From: Bacteroidota bacterium
GTDB lineage: Bacteria; Bacteroidota; Bacteroidia; Flavobacteriales_E; Vicingaceae
Assembly (NCBI GenBank): GCA_013112545.1
Contig: JABFGJ010000001.1
Location: 603,689-667,688, forward strand
Length of the DNA: 64,000 nt
Reading direction: 5' to 3'
The notes beneath the pieces are model-generated. The model was not told the origin of the DNA, did no database searches, and was given only the letters and a program-made list of their open reading frames with translations. Both the position numbers and the translations under genes were made by a program. Of the stretch, positions 47,736-58,400 are shown one piece after another. Each line of letters opens with the position of its first letter. Position 1 is the first letter of the stretch.

Positions 47736-49883
47736 ATGAGAAAAAAACTACTATCTCTATTGTCCTGTATTTTAACTTTTTTTGGGACATTGAGTGCTCA
47801 AAATGCCTTAAATTTCGATGGAGTTGACGACTATGTTCAAACAAATTTTTCTGGTGTATTAGCTACGAATAATCGAACTTTTGAAGCTTGGGTTAATGTA
47901 AGCCCTAACGCACCCAATGCCAATCTAACTATTTTAGATTATGGTTTAAATGCTGCTGGCTCTCGGAATACGTTTATGATAAATGCTAATAGAGGGTTAG
48001 GTTATTTTTCGGGTGGCACAAATGCTAATATAAGCACAACATCAGTTGTGATTCAAGCAGGGCAATGGACTCATGTCGCTTTTGTATTGGATAATGGTAC
48101 TGGTTATTTATATGTAAACGGAATTCAGTCAGGAACAGGTTCATTGACTTCAGTAAATACACCATCAGGAAACGCTAAATTAACTATTGGGCAAAGGGTA
48201 TCTGGAGGCTCTATCCCATTTTCTGGAGGAATTGATGAATTGAGAGTTTGGAACGTTGCTAAAACTCAGGCTGAAATAGTGGCAAGTATGAACTCAGAAT
48301 TGTGTACACATCCTACTTCTTTACTTGCATATTATAAATTAAATCAAGGGCTAGCCTTAGGTAACAATGTTGGACTAACAAATGTTATTGGCGCTTTAGG
48401 TGATACTGCTGTTGCTCAAAATTTTGCTATGACAGGACAGGTTTCAAACTGGATAACAGGCGCTGGTATAAATGCTATGAATCCTTTAGACTTTGGTATT
48501 AGTATCGACACCTTGAATCAAACGCTTACGTCTAACGATACCAGTTCAAACATCCACTATCAGTGGTATGATTGCATAGCAAACAGTATTTTAGTTGGAG
48601 ACACAGGCAGAACCCTAGTTTCAAGGTCTGGCGGCACCTATGCTGTTATTTTATCAAACACCGTGTGTACCGATACTTCCGCTTGCGTATCACTATCCTC
48701 TTCTGGTGGTGGGACTATACCTGGAGAAGCATTGTATTTTGACGGAGTAGATGATTATGTACAAACAAGTTTTCCTGGTATTCTAGATTCTAATAATAGG
48801 ACATTTGAAGCTTGGGTTAATGTTAGTCCAAATGCACCTTCTGCCAATTTAACAATTTTAGATTACGGTTTAAATACTGTTGGCTCTCGAAACACGTTTA
48901 TGGTTAACTCAAGTAGGGGATTGGGTTTTATCTCTGGAGGTACGAATGCCAACTTAAATACATCCTCAGGTCTCATCCAAACTAATCAATGGACACATGT
49001 TGCATTTGTATTGAACAATGGTACCGGATATTTATATATTAATGGAGTTCAGTCGGTAACAGGATCATTGTCATCGGTTAATACCCCTGCAGGAAATACT
49101 AATTTAATAATTGGCGAAAGAATACCAGGTGGATCTGTGCCATTTTCTGGAGGAATTGACGAATTGAGGATTTGGAATGTAGCCAGAACACAAGCAGAAA
49201 TAGTTGCCAACATGAATGTTGAGTTTTGTGGCCCAACTCCTGGTCTAGTTGCTCATTTTAATATGAATAATGGAATTGCAGGTGGAAATAATACCTCGAT
49301 AATTAAAGTCTTTAATTCGGTTAATTCCGGAGATGGAATTCTTAGCAATTTTGCATTAACAGGAACAAGCTCTAATTTCAATTCCCCAGGTTCAGCAATT
49401 CAATTACCCTTAATTGATACTACGATTAGCCAAAATGGAGTAAACCTAATGGCAAATGATACTACAGCAGATCGTTATCAATGGATTGATTGTTCAAATA
49501 ATACTGTAATCATAGGAGATACTACGAGCTCGTTTATAGCAACGGCAAATGGGAATTATGCAGTTGTTTTATCAAAAAATGGCTGTTCAGATACTTCTGG
49601 GTGTATTCAAATTATTGGTGTAGGTATTGATGAAACACAAACGGCTAATAATTTCTATTTATCTCAAAACCCTGTTCAAGAGAGGTTTCAGCTTATTAAT
49701 AAAAACAGCGTCAAAGTAAATGTATCGATAAGAAGCATAACTGGAAGTATAGTCTATAAAAAGCTACAGGTAAGTGATCATAAAATTGATTTTAATTTAT
49801 CGGATGTAAAAACGGGCATTTATATTTTAACCGTTGAAGAACTAGGTGGATTGATACAAAATTTTAAAATCATTAAACAATAG
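47736..49883 (+). CDS. Secreted double-LamG protein with T9SS type A sorting domain
   Basis: 715 residues. A signal peptide (MRKKLLSLLSCILTFFGTLSAQ) is followed by two concanavalin/LamG-like units, each starting NFDGVDDYVQT or YFDGVDDYVQT and containing FEAWVNVSPNAP, W-T-HVAFVL-NG-GYLY-NG-QS and FSGGIDELR-WNVA-TQAEIV. Each is followed by an Ig-like YQW-C segment, and the protein ends with a type A sorting domain (NFYLSQNPVQERFQLI, then TGIYILTVEELGG). The two units are 924 bp apart and closely similar. Probable surface carbohydrate- or ligand-binding protein; the target is unknown. The 230 bases before it hold nothing obvious. Confidence 0.9.
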   Translation: MRKKLLSLLSCILTFFGTLSAQNALNFDGVDDYVQTNFSGVLATNNRTFEAWVNVSPNAPNANLTILDYGLNAAGSRNTFMINANRGLGYFSGGTNANISTTSVVIQAGQWTHVAFVLDNGTGYLYVNGIQSGTGSLTSVNTPSGNAKLTIGQRVSGGSIPFSGGIDELRVWNVAKTQAEIVASMNSELCTHPTSLLAYYKLNQGLALGNNVGLTNVIGALGDTAVAQNFAMTGQVSNWITGAGINAMNPLDFGISIDTLNQTLTSNDTSSNIHYQWYDCIANSILVGDTGRTLVSRSGGTYAVILSNTVCTDTSACVSLSSSGGGTIPGEALYFDGVDDYVQTSFPGILDSNNRTFEAWVNVSPNAPSANLTILDYGLNTVGSRNTFMVNSSRGLGFISGGTNANLNTSSGLIQTNQWTHVAFVLNNGTGYLYINGVQSVTGSLSSVNTPAGNTNLIIGERIPGGSVPFSGGIDELRIWNVARTQAEIVANMNVEFCGPTPGLVAHFNMNNGIAGGNNTSIIKVFNSVNSGDGILSNFALTGTSSNFNSPGSAIQLPLIDTTISQNGVNLMANDTTADRYQWIDCSNNTVIIGDTTSSFIATANGNYAVVLSKNGCSDTSGCIQIIGVGIDETQTANNFYLSQNPVQERFQLINKNSVKVNVSIRSITGSIVYKKLQVSDHKIDFNLSDVKTGIYILTVEELGGLIQNFKIIKQ

Positions 49884-50024
49884 GAATCACTAAATGATTC
49901 CCTCTTTTGCTCGGACTTAAATCCTTTTTTAGTATTTTTTTAACGGATTATAAGTCTGCGCAAAAGAGAATAGGTTTATATTGTAACTTTTATAGCAATG
50001 GATTATCAAAAAAAATTGACACCA

Positions 50025-50651
50025 ATGAAAAATAAAATACTACTCTACTTTTTATTGTTAATCGCTTTTGCTTTTGGAAGTAAATCGTGCATGAACGAAG
50101 AAAATAAAAGTAAAAAAGCAGAAAATAGTACAACAGCGGTAAAAGAAGTTTTAAGCGAAAAAGATGTAAAAAGTCCTCTTGAAAAAGGAAAGGAGATAGC
50201 ACAAGCAACCCAAGCTGCGCTTGGCAAAAACTTAGTTCAAGCAATTGGAGAAAGTGGAACTGCCGGAGCAATTGAATTTTGCAATATAGAAGCAATTCCA
50301 ATTACCGACAGTTTGGCAAATATTCATCTAGCTGCTGTAAAAAGGGTTTCTGATAAAAATAGGAATCCGGATAATGCGGCAAACGAAGCCGAGCTAGCTT
50401 ATATAAATGAAGCAAAAAATCAATTAGCCGCCAATCAAAGCATTAAACCTCAAGTAAAAGATCAAGATGGTAAATGGTTAGCCTATTTTCCCATTTTGAC
50501 CAATGCCATGTGCTTGCAGTGCCACGGAAAATCAGATCAAGTATCCAAAGAGGCATTAGCTAAAATAGAAGCACATTATCCAAACGACAAAGCGTTGGGT
50601 TATGGTGAAAATGAACTACGTGGGATTTGGGTGATTGAGATGGAAAAATAA
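50025..50651 (+). CDS. DUF3365 (Tll0287-like) haem-binding lipoprotein
   Basis: 208 residues from ATG 50025, which directly precedes a lipoprotein-type signal (NKILLYFLLLIAFAFGSKSC); an upstream ATG at 49998 would add nine residues and spoil the signal. A charged, Lys/Glu-rich linker follows, then a DUF3365 domain: FCNIEAIPITDSLA, VKRVSDKNRNPDNAANEAE, and a c-type haem motif CLQCHG near residue 163, before AHYPNDKALGYGENELRGIWVIEM. Related domains serve as redox or NO/haem sensors and often precede signalling modules; here the domain stands alone on a lipid anchor. Isolated gene. Confidence 0.87.
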   Translation: MKNKILLYFLLLIAFAFGSKSCMNEENKSKKAENSTTAVKEVLSEKDVKSPLEKGKEIAQATQAALGKNLVQAIGESGTAGAIEFCNIEAIPITDSLANIHLAAVKRVSDKNRNPDNAANEAELAYINEAKNQLAANQSIKPQVKDQDGKWLAYFPILTNAMCLQCHGKSDQVSKEALAKIEAHYPNDKALGYGENELRGIWVIEMEK

Positions 50652-50818
50652 GTGTGAATTAAGATAATTCGTCAATGCTGGGTTATCATTTCCTGACTGC
50701 AACTTTTTAAATTAATTACTCTATCTAGTGTTGTTTTGGACTGCAAGTCTATTTATGTATAGAGTATAGCTAACATGTTTACGTTTATGTGTGAATTAGT
50801 GCAAATTACTTGGAGAGC

Positions 50819-52591
50819 TTAGTTAAACCCAGTAGGACTATTATTCCTTTGTTTGATAAGAGTTTGTTTAGCTTCTATAAAAAGGGCGGAGTCAATCGAA
50901 ATACTATCTTCTATAGCTTTATTCTTAATAGCTTTATACCAATCGCGGTTGGATATTATTCGTGTTCGAATATCCTTAAGGTTTAATTCTTTTTTTACTT
51001 TACAAACAAAAATAGTGTCAATAGTTTCCTTTGATAATGACCAGGCTGGCTTTTCACTTAAGGTGAGATACATGCTAGCGAAATTTTTACCTGAAAAAAA
51101 AGTCAAAAAATTAGATTTTTGTGAAATGTAATCAATGGTATCTAATTTAATTCTACTGCTAATATACTGCTTCGGTATATCCTTGGGAATCACAACAATA
51201 TCATTGTTTCTTATTTTAAGATCTTCTTTTTTTGAATAGATTTTCATCCCTGCCTTTTTTGAATACCATTGCCAACCCCAATGACCAACAGACCAAGTTC
51301 TCTCTGCTTTCACTTCAACCATAAAAGGAGATTTACGATAGAAATCAGCATAAACCCAATCAGAAATACCTAACATTAAACCCAAGAAAATAGTAGTTAA
51401 TACAACTAAATTATTAATTGTTTTATGTGATTTTTCGAATTGTTTGTGGCCTAACAAAAGCAAGAATGGAATTAATAGAAGTACATGACGACTTGCATTA
51501 AAAGGGGCAAATAGCCCAATGAAAAGAGTAAAACCAATAATATAGAGTGCAATAGAAAAGTTGAAGAGGTGATATTTGTCTTTTTTCTCTTTTATGAGGA
51601 GCTCAAATACTCTTTTTACTACAAAAGCAATTAATAATAAACCATTTCCAATGAACATGAAGTTTAACACCCGATTATAGTTAGACTCAGCAATTATATC
51701 GAAATAGACTAATGGAACTGAAACAGTAAAAAAGATAAATCCTAATATGATTAAAGATTTAACCATTTGTTTCGGTAAGATTGAGTAAATAAATACAGCT
51801 GTAAAAAAAGACATTGATCCTAAAGAGCTTAGGAAAGAGATTATTTTTCTAGAATGAAAAACTGGTTTTGGTCTATTTAACAGATGGATATAATCAAATT
51901 CAAATAGATTCCAAATTGACCAAAGGAATAGAAAAGTCACTGGGACTATAAGTACAGCAACTCTTTTGGAATTCTTAGTCAAAAGAATAGTTAGTAGAAT
52001 TACAAGAAATAGAGGGAATAGTGAATACTTTATAAGCAAACCGAAACCTAATAAAGTAGATGAAATTATAAAATAGATTGTTTTTTCAGTCCTTAAGCCT
52101 TGAAATAGGTAATACATTGCTCCTAGTGATATGGCTAAAATTGGAATATCTGTCATTAGGTTTTGGTTGACAATAAAAGCAGGGCAAAATGCAAATATTA
52201 CCAGCAATAACCTTTTTTGTGCCACACCTAAAAGGGTTGATATTTTATTAAAATAGATAAGACTAAGTAATGTAAATACCGATAAAAGCAGATGCATGAC
52301 TATTTCACCTTGTCCAAACAAATACTGCATGAAAGCAATTAGATAAAAGAAAAGGGGCGGTTGGTTGTATTGGTGTATTGGCTTAGGTGAATGCTCCCAA
52401 TTTATTAAACCTGACATAGGTTTGAACGGATTTTCTTGAATACACGTAGCTGCTTCAAGATGAAAAGTATCATCTATATGAAAAGCTTTATCAATATTAA
52501 TAAACGTAAGAAAACACCACAACAAAAGGATAAATCCAAAACTTGAATTTAACCTTTGCTTAATAGCAATATTTTTAATGAAAGAATTCAC
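50819..52591 (-). CDS. GT-C membrane glycosyltransferase (GT39/ArnT-like)
   Basis: 590 residues with about eleven helices, then a soluble C-terminal part of about 150 residues. The catalytic Asp pair is visible in NIDKAFHIDDTFHLEAA near residues 33-48, in the first periplasmic loop, followed by HQYNQPPLFFYLIAF with the typical HPPL-like turn as NQPPL. The family transfers sugars from polyprenyl-phosphate carriers to protein or lipid in the periplasm. The donor and acceptor are unknown. It stands alone, with no cell-envelope cluster around it. Start ATG 52591 fits the first helix. Confidence 0.82.
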   Translation of the reverse strand: MNSFIKNIAIKQRLNSSFGFILLLWCFLTFINIDKAFHIDDTFHLEAATCIQENPFKPMSGLINWEHSPKPIHQYNQPPLFFYLIAFMQYLFGQGEIVMHLLLSVFTLLSLIYFNKISTLLGVAQKRLLLVIFAFCPAFIVNQNLMTDIPILAISLGAMYYLFQGLRTEKTIYFIISSTLLGFGLLIKYSLFPLFLVILLTILLTKNSKRVAVLIVPVTFLFLWSIWNLFEFDYIHLLNRPKPVFHSRKIISFLSSLGSMSFFTAVFIYSILPKQMVKSLIILGFIFFTVSVPLVYFDIIAESNYNRVLNFMFIGNGLLLIAFVVKRVFELLIKEKKDKYHLFNFSIALYIIGFTLFIGLFAPFNASRHVLLLIPFLLLLGHKQFEKSHKTINNLVVLTTIFLGLMLGISDWVYADFYRKSPFMVEVKAERTWSVGHWGWQWYSKKAGMKIYSKKEDLKIRNNDIVVIPKDIPKQYISSRIKLDTIDYISQKSNFLTFFSGKNFASMYLTLSEKPAWSLSKETIDTIFVCKVKKELNLKDIRTRIISNRDWYKAIKNKAIEDSISIDSALFIEAKQTLIKQRNNSPTGFN

Positions 52592-52957
52592 TTGTTATAA
52601 ATAAGTAGTTTTCAAAATCGCACACGTATATTTAACACATAATGGCTACCCATAGGAAGCACTAAAATATGTTGATTATTAGCTAAAATAAAGAATATTT
52701 AAATATTGTTTCAAGGGTTATCGCTTGAGCCACTTTCCAGAGTGTTTGTGTTTTTCCCTTCTTGTTTTTAACAAAATCACAAGCTTAGCTAGAAAAAGAC
52801 CTAAAGCAAGAGGCTGAGTTTAATAGCCATTTTTTTTAATTAGTAATAAAATAGATTAATGACTTAGTTAATAGCTTTTTACGTTATAATGTGGCTTGTA
52901 ACCAATGTTACCTCCAAGGCTAAAGAGGACAGCTAATTTTGTAAAAAAATAAACGAA
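52592..52957. other. Intergenic region between GT39-like gene and RND operon
   Basis: 366 bases with divergent genes on each side and no credible gene. A -7 match TAATTTTG at 52934-52941 lies 17 bases before the TolC-family ATG and is the likely promoter of the operon. Apart from that I see nothing I can name. Confidence 0.5.
52934..52941 (+). promoter_or_regulatory. Candidate promoter -7 box for the RND operon
   Basis: TAATTTTG fits TAnnTTTG; transcription would begin about 10 bases before the ATG at 52958. No convincing -33 TTTG. Confidence 0.4.
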
Positions 52958-54277
52958 ATGAGCTATACATTAAAATCACTAAGTCTAATTATTGCAACTT
53001 TCTTTGCTTTTACTTCAGTGAAAGGTCAAGATACAGTAAGAATAAGCGAGGCTGATTTACTGAAAAAACTGAATGATGGCAACTGGAAAGTGAAAATCGC
53101 TGAGCAAGAATATAAAGCTGCACGAGCAGATTACAGACAAAGCCACTCCTTGTTTTTACCACAAGTTGAATTGTTTTACACCGCTATTAGTACTACTAAT
53201 CCTCTAATGGCTTTTGGTTCAAAATTGAATCAAGAAATCTTGACGATGCAGGATTTTAACCCCGCATTATTGAACGACCCAGACAGAACGGAAAACTATG
53301 CAACTGAAGTTTCAGTGAATATGCCTTTAATCAACGTTGATGGGCTTTATAAAAGAAAAGCAGCCAAAGTTAAAATGCAAGCCATGCAGCAAAAGTCTGC
53401 TCGCACTAAAGAAGGCATGCAATTAGAACTTAAAAAAGCCTATATGACTTTACAGTTGAGTTATGAAGCCATTGAGGTAATTAGTAAAGCTGTTGACATG
53501 GCAGAAAGTAGCGTTAAGATGGTTCAGGATTATTATGCACAAGGAATGCTACAAAAACCTGATTTGCTTCAAGCACAACTTCGTTTGCAACAATTAAAAA
53601 CGGAAAAAAGTGCCGCTAACAATCGCTTGCAAGATGCCTCTCAACAATTGGCACACATGGTAAACGACAGCATTGGCAATTGTGTTTACCTACCAAAAGA
53701 CCAATTAAAAACTTCCATTGTTCAAGTTGATTTACAATCTAATTTACCTGAAAATAGAGATGATATTTTGGCCATGTTTAAAGCTGCTGATGCCTATGAA
53801 AATATGGCAAAAGCAAACAAAATGAGCTTTGTTCCACGCTTAAATGCTTTTGGTCGATACCAAATGTACGACGATGAAATATTACAAGCTGATGCCGATG
53901 GTTACTTGCTTGGCGTTCAATTAAGCTGGTCGCTCTTTAAGGGATATCAAAATGCAGCTTTAGCTCAAAAGTCAAAAATTGAATATCAAATAGCAAGAAC
54001 TGAAGCTGAAGAATATGAATCGCTAAGCAAAGTTGAAGTCAACAAAGTAAGCAGACAAGTTTTACTAGCTCAACAAAAGGTAAGTCAACAAGAATTGGCT
54101 GTAGAGCAAGCCTCGGAAGCATATAAAATTAGAAAAGATCGCTTTGGCGAAGGACTTGAAAAAACCACCGACTTACTGATGGCCGAAAATCAATTGCTTC
54201 AAGAAGAAATAGGTTTATTGCAAGCGGTGTTTGAATTCGAAATAACGCAAGCGTACTTAGCCTTTTTAACAAAATAA
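52958..54277 (+). CDS. TolC-family outer-membrane efflux channel
   Basis: 439 residues. Signal peptide ending near residue 25 (TFFAFTSVKGQ), then two long helical-hairpin OEP repeats: YRQSHSLFLPQVELFYTA with LKKAYMTLQLSYEAIEVISKAVDMAESS, and MSFVPRLNAFGRYQMYDDE with KVEVNKVSRQVLLAQQKVS and RFGEGLEKTTDLLMAENQLL. It forms the outer-membrane duct of a tripartite pump. First gene of a five-gene operon; 43 bases to the adaptor. Confidence 0.93.
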   Translation: MSYTLKSLSLIIATFFAFTSVKGQDTVRISEADLLKKLNDGNWKVKIAEQEYKAARADYRQSHSLFLPQVELFYTAISTTNPLMAFGSKLNQEILTMQDFNPALLNDPDRTENYATEVSVNMPLINVDGLYKRKAAKVKMQAMQQKSARTKEGMQLELKKAYMTLQLSYEAIEVISKAVDMAESSVKMVQDYYAQGMLQKPDLLQAQLRLQQLKTEKSAANNRLQDASQQLAHMVNDSIGNCVYLPKDQLKTSIVQVDLQSNLPENRDDILAMFKAADAYENMAKANKMSFVPRLNAFGRYQMYDDEILQADADGYLLGVQLSWSLFKGYQNAALAQKSKIEYQIARTEAEEYESLSKVEVNKVSRQVLLAQQKVSQQELAVEQASEAYKIRKDRFGEGLEKTTDLLMAENQLLQEEIGLLQAVFEFEITQAYLAFLTK

Positions 54278-54320
54278 AAATAGAACAACGATTAAATTCA
54301 ATATCTCAAACACGAAAAAA

Positions 54321-55397
54321 ATGAAAAAGTCAACATATTACATTCTAGGATTAAGTATAGTCGGAGTATTATCGGCATGTTCAAGTCCAGAAGAAAAAAC
54401 AATTAACCAACACACAGAAACGATAAAAGTGGAGCTAGCCAAAGTTGAAGCCAATCAATCGAGCATAGAAATTGAGGGCAGCGGACAAATTCAAGCGGTA
54501 GAAAGTGCAAACATTAGCACTCGCATGATGGGGCAAGTGAGTGAAGTACTTGTTAAGTCTGGCGAACTAGTGAAAAAAGGGCAGCTGTTGCTAACTATAA
54601 GCAGTGTCGATTTACAAGCAAAGGCAGCCCAAACTGAAGCAGGAATAGCGCAAGCACAAGCTGGTTTCGACAATGCAGCAAATGACTACGAGCGTTTTAA
54701 AAACCTACACAAAAGCGGAAGTGCATCGGACAAAGAGTTGGAGAATATGAAAAGTCGCTTTGAAATGGCAAAAGCTGGATTAGATGTGGCAAAAAACATG
54801 AAAAAAGAAGTAATGGCGCAGTTCGAGTACCTCAATATTCGAGCTCCTTTTGCAGGAACAGTGGCCAACACATTTGTAAAAGCCGGTGACATGGCAGCAC
54901 CAGGTCATCCATTGGTAAACCTAGAATCTATGGATCAAATGGAAGCTTTAATAATGGTGCCAGAGTCTAAGATTAATGCAGTAAAAATCAGTCAAAAAGC
55001 GGATATAAAACTAAAATCTTCTGACATACATGTAACAGCTAAGGTGAAAGATGTGAGTTATTCATCAAAAAACACTGGCGGGCAGTACTTAGTAAAGCTA
55101 CTTATTGAAGAAAAGAATGAAAACCTACTTCCCGGAATGTTTGTGAATGCACGCATTTTTTCAAGCGACAGCAGCAAGCAAACTAAAATAATTATTCCAA
55201 CTAGTGTTTTGGTTCACCGTGGGCAATTAAGCGGCGTTTACACAACAAATGGAGAAGGGGTAGCCATTTTAAGATGGTTGAGGTTAGGTGAAACTTCAGA
55301 AGATCAAGTTGAAGTGCTTTCTGGCTTAAAAGCCAATGAAAGTTATATCGTGAAAGCTGAAGGAAGATTATACAACGGAGTTTCAATTAATCAATAA
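54321..55397 (+). CDS. RND efflux periplasmic adaptor (membrane fusion protein), lipoprotein
   Basis: 358 residues. A lipoprotein signal (YILGLSIVGVLSAC) anchors it to the membrane. A lipoyl-like half-motif (SGQIQAVESANISTRMMGQVSEVLVKSGELVKKGQLL), a helical hairpin (about residues 90-160), the second lipoyl half (IRAPFAGTVANTFVKAGDMAAPG), then beta-barrel and membrane-proximal domains follow. It links the inner-membrane pump to the TolC-like duct. Middle of the operon; 46 bases to the pump gene. Confidence 0.93.
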   Translation: MKKSTYYILGLSIVGVLSACSSPEEKTINQHTETIKVELAKVEANQSSIEIEGSGQIQAVESANISTRMMGQVSEVLVKSGELVKKGQLLLTISSVDLQAKAAQTEAGIAQAQAGFDNAANDYERFKNLHKSGSASDKELENMKSRFEMAKAGLDVAKNMKKEVMAQFEYLNIRAPFAGTVANTFVKAGDMAAPGHPLVNLESMDQMEALIMVPESKINAVKISQKADIKLKSSDIHVTAKVKDVSYSSKNTGGQYLVKLLIEEKNENLLPGMFVNARIFSSDSSKQTKIIIPTSVLVHRGQLSGVYTTNGEGVAILRWLRLGETSEDQVEVLSGLKANESYIVKAEGRLYNGVSINQ

Positions 55398-55443
55398 TCA
55401 ATTGATTAAAAGAAAATTGCCACAACAATAAAAAATTAAAGAT

Positions 55444-58400
55444 ATGCAAGAAGGAATGTCAGGCAAGATTGCCAACTTTTTCATCAACTCCAAGTTAACC
55501 ATACTGCTAATGATAGCACTAATGGTGATAGGCGTTTACAGTTCTACGCTGATTCCTAGGGAGGAAGAACCACAAATTAATGTGCCTATGGCAGATTTAT
55601 TGGTGGGTTATCCGGGAGCAAGTCCGGCCGAAATGGAAAGCCGAGTAGTAGAACCTTTAGAGAAAGCCATTGCTAACATAAAAGGAGTAAAACACATTCA
55701 CAGCATGGCCATGAACGGCCAAGCGATGATTATTGTTCAGTTTAAAGTAGGAGAGGACATCGAGCGCTCTTATGTTAAACTTTACGATGAATTAATCAAG
55801 CATGCTCATCTTTTCCCTGAAGGAGCTATGATGCCTATGATTAAAACTCGTTCCATTAACGATGTGCCCATGCTGGGTTTAACGCTTTGGAGCGAAAATT
55901 ACAACGATTTTGAGTTAAGACAAATTGCTGAAGAATTAAGCAATGAAGTGGAAAGAGTCAATGAGGTATCGCTAACTGGTGTAATTGGTGGCAGAAGTCG
56001 AGAAGTGAGAATTAGCTTGGACAAAGACAAACTAAAAGCCAACAATATAGACCCTTTGCAAGTGATGCAAATGGTAAAAGCGAACAACCAAAGCTCGCAA
56101 TCGGGTAAGTTTAACAGTGCAGATGAAGAGTTTTTACTCACTACGGGTAAATTCTTAAAAAGCAAAGAAGATGTGGAGCAATTAGTAGTCGGTGTTTACC
56201 AAAACATGCCAGTTTATTTGCATCAAGTAGCTCAAATTACCGACGGTCCAGAACTGCCTGTTAACTACGTTAGTTTTGGATATGGCAAAGGAAATGTTAA
56301 ACACGCGCAATTCCCTTCAGAATACAATGCGGTTACACTTTCGGTGGCGAAAGTTGCCGGAGCAGATGCTATGCGAATATCTGAAGAAGTTATAGAGCAC
56401 ATTGAGGTTTTAAAGAAAGACTTAATTCCTGCCGATGTGTTTGTAGAGGTAACGAGAAATTACGGTGACACAGCTTCACAAAAAGTAGCTGAACTACTTC
56501 TACACTTAGGCGTTGCCATTATTGCTGTTACTGCATTGGTGATGCTAGCTATGGGATGGCGCGGCGGTTTGGTGGTTTTCTTTTCGGTGCCGCTAACCTT
56601 CGCATTGACTCTATTCAGTTATTACATGCTTGATTACACTCTAAATCGAATTACTTTATTTGCTTTGGTGTTTGTTGTGGGAATTGTAGTGGACGACAGC
56701 ATTATCATAGCAGAAAACATGCATCGCCACTTTAAAATGAAGCGATTGCCATTTAAACAAGCAGCCATTTATGCCATCAATGAAGTAGGAAACCCAACCA
56801 TTTTGGCAACCTTTACGGTGATTGCCGCTATTTTACCCATGGCTTTTGTTTCAGGTATGATGGGGCCTTATATGAGTCCAATGCCCATTGGAGCATCTAT
56901 TGCCATGATACTTTCTTTATTTGTAGCCTTAACAGTAACACCATATTTGGGTTACCATTTATTAAGAGAAAAAGACGCTCAAGAAGAAAAAGAAGCAGAA
57001 GGGCATGAAAGTGGATTTATTTATAAATGGTACAAGAAAATAGAGCAACCTCTTTTAGATAATAAAAAGAAAAGATGGGCTGTGCTTTTTGGAACTGTAG
57101 TGCTACTTCTGGGTAGTATGACTTTGTTTTACACCAATTCGGTAGCGGTTAAAATGCTGCCTTTCGATAATAAAAATGAGTTTCAAGTAGTCATCGATAT
57201 GGATGAAGGCACAACATTGGAGCGAACTGCTGTAGTAGCTCAAGAAATTGCGCAGTATTTATCCAATGTACCTGAAGTGGTTGACTATCAAAACTATGTT
57301 GGTACTTCTGCGCCGATTACATTTAACGGTTTGGTTCGCCATTACGACGTTAGAAGTGGAAGTAATGTGGCAGATATACAGGTAAATCTTCTGCCTAAAG
57401 CAGAACGGAAAGACCAAAGTCATGATATTGTTAAAAGAATAAGAGAGGACATTCAAACCATTGGCGATAAGTATGGCGCAAACATTAAGTTGGTAGAAGT
57501 GCCGCCAGGACCTCCTGTGTTATCTACTTTGGTGGCAGAAATCTATGGGCCGAATTACGAAGATCAAATAAAAGTAGCCGCTCAAGTCAAAGAGATTTTA
57601 GAAAATACAGATGACGTTGTAGATGTAGATTGGATGGTGGAAGCCGACCAAACAGAATATACATTTGAAATTGATCGAGAAAGAAGCATGCTAAATGGCA
57701 TTGCGCCTGCACAATTGGTTGGCAATTTAACTTACCTTTTGAGAGAAGTACCCATATCTCATCTTTATGATGAAACAGCGCATGAGCAAATTGGTATTGT
57801 AATGGCTTTAGACGAACATGAAAAAAGCAGCATCGAGGAGATAAAAGAGTTGAGCATTAAAAATAACCGTGGAGAGAATGTTCCGCTTGCTAATTTGATT
57901 AAAGTGAGTGAGAAAAAAGCGGAGAAAACCATTTATCGTAAAGATCAAAACAGGGTGGTATATGTGCTTGCCGACATGGCAGGAGATTTAGAAAGTCCGG
58001 CTTATGTCATATTAGGTATGGAAGAAAAACTTAAAGCCATGGACTTGCCTCAAGGATACGAAGTGAATGAGCTTTACATGGGAAAAATTAAAGATGAGCG
58101 CAACTTTACTGTAAAATGGGATGGTGAATGGCAAATTACCTTAGAAGTTTTTAGGGACTTAGGTGCCGCCTTTTTAATAGTAATCTTAGTGATTTATATG
58201 CTAATCGTAGGCTGGTTCCAAAACTTTAAAACACCTATTGTAATGATGATTGCGATTCCACTTTCTTTGATTGGAATTATTCTCGGTCATTGGCTTTTAG
58301 ATGCCTTTTTTACAGCCACTTCTTTTATTGGAATGATAGCTTTGGCTGGTGTAATGGTTCGTAACTCGGTGCTCTTAATCGACTTTATAGAAATTAGATT

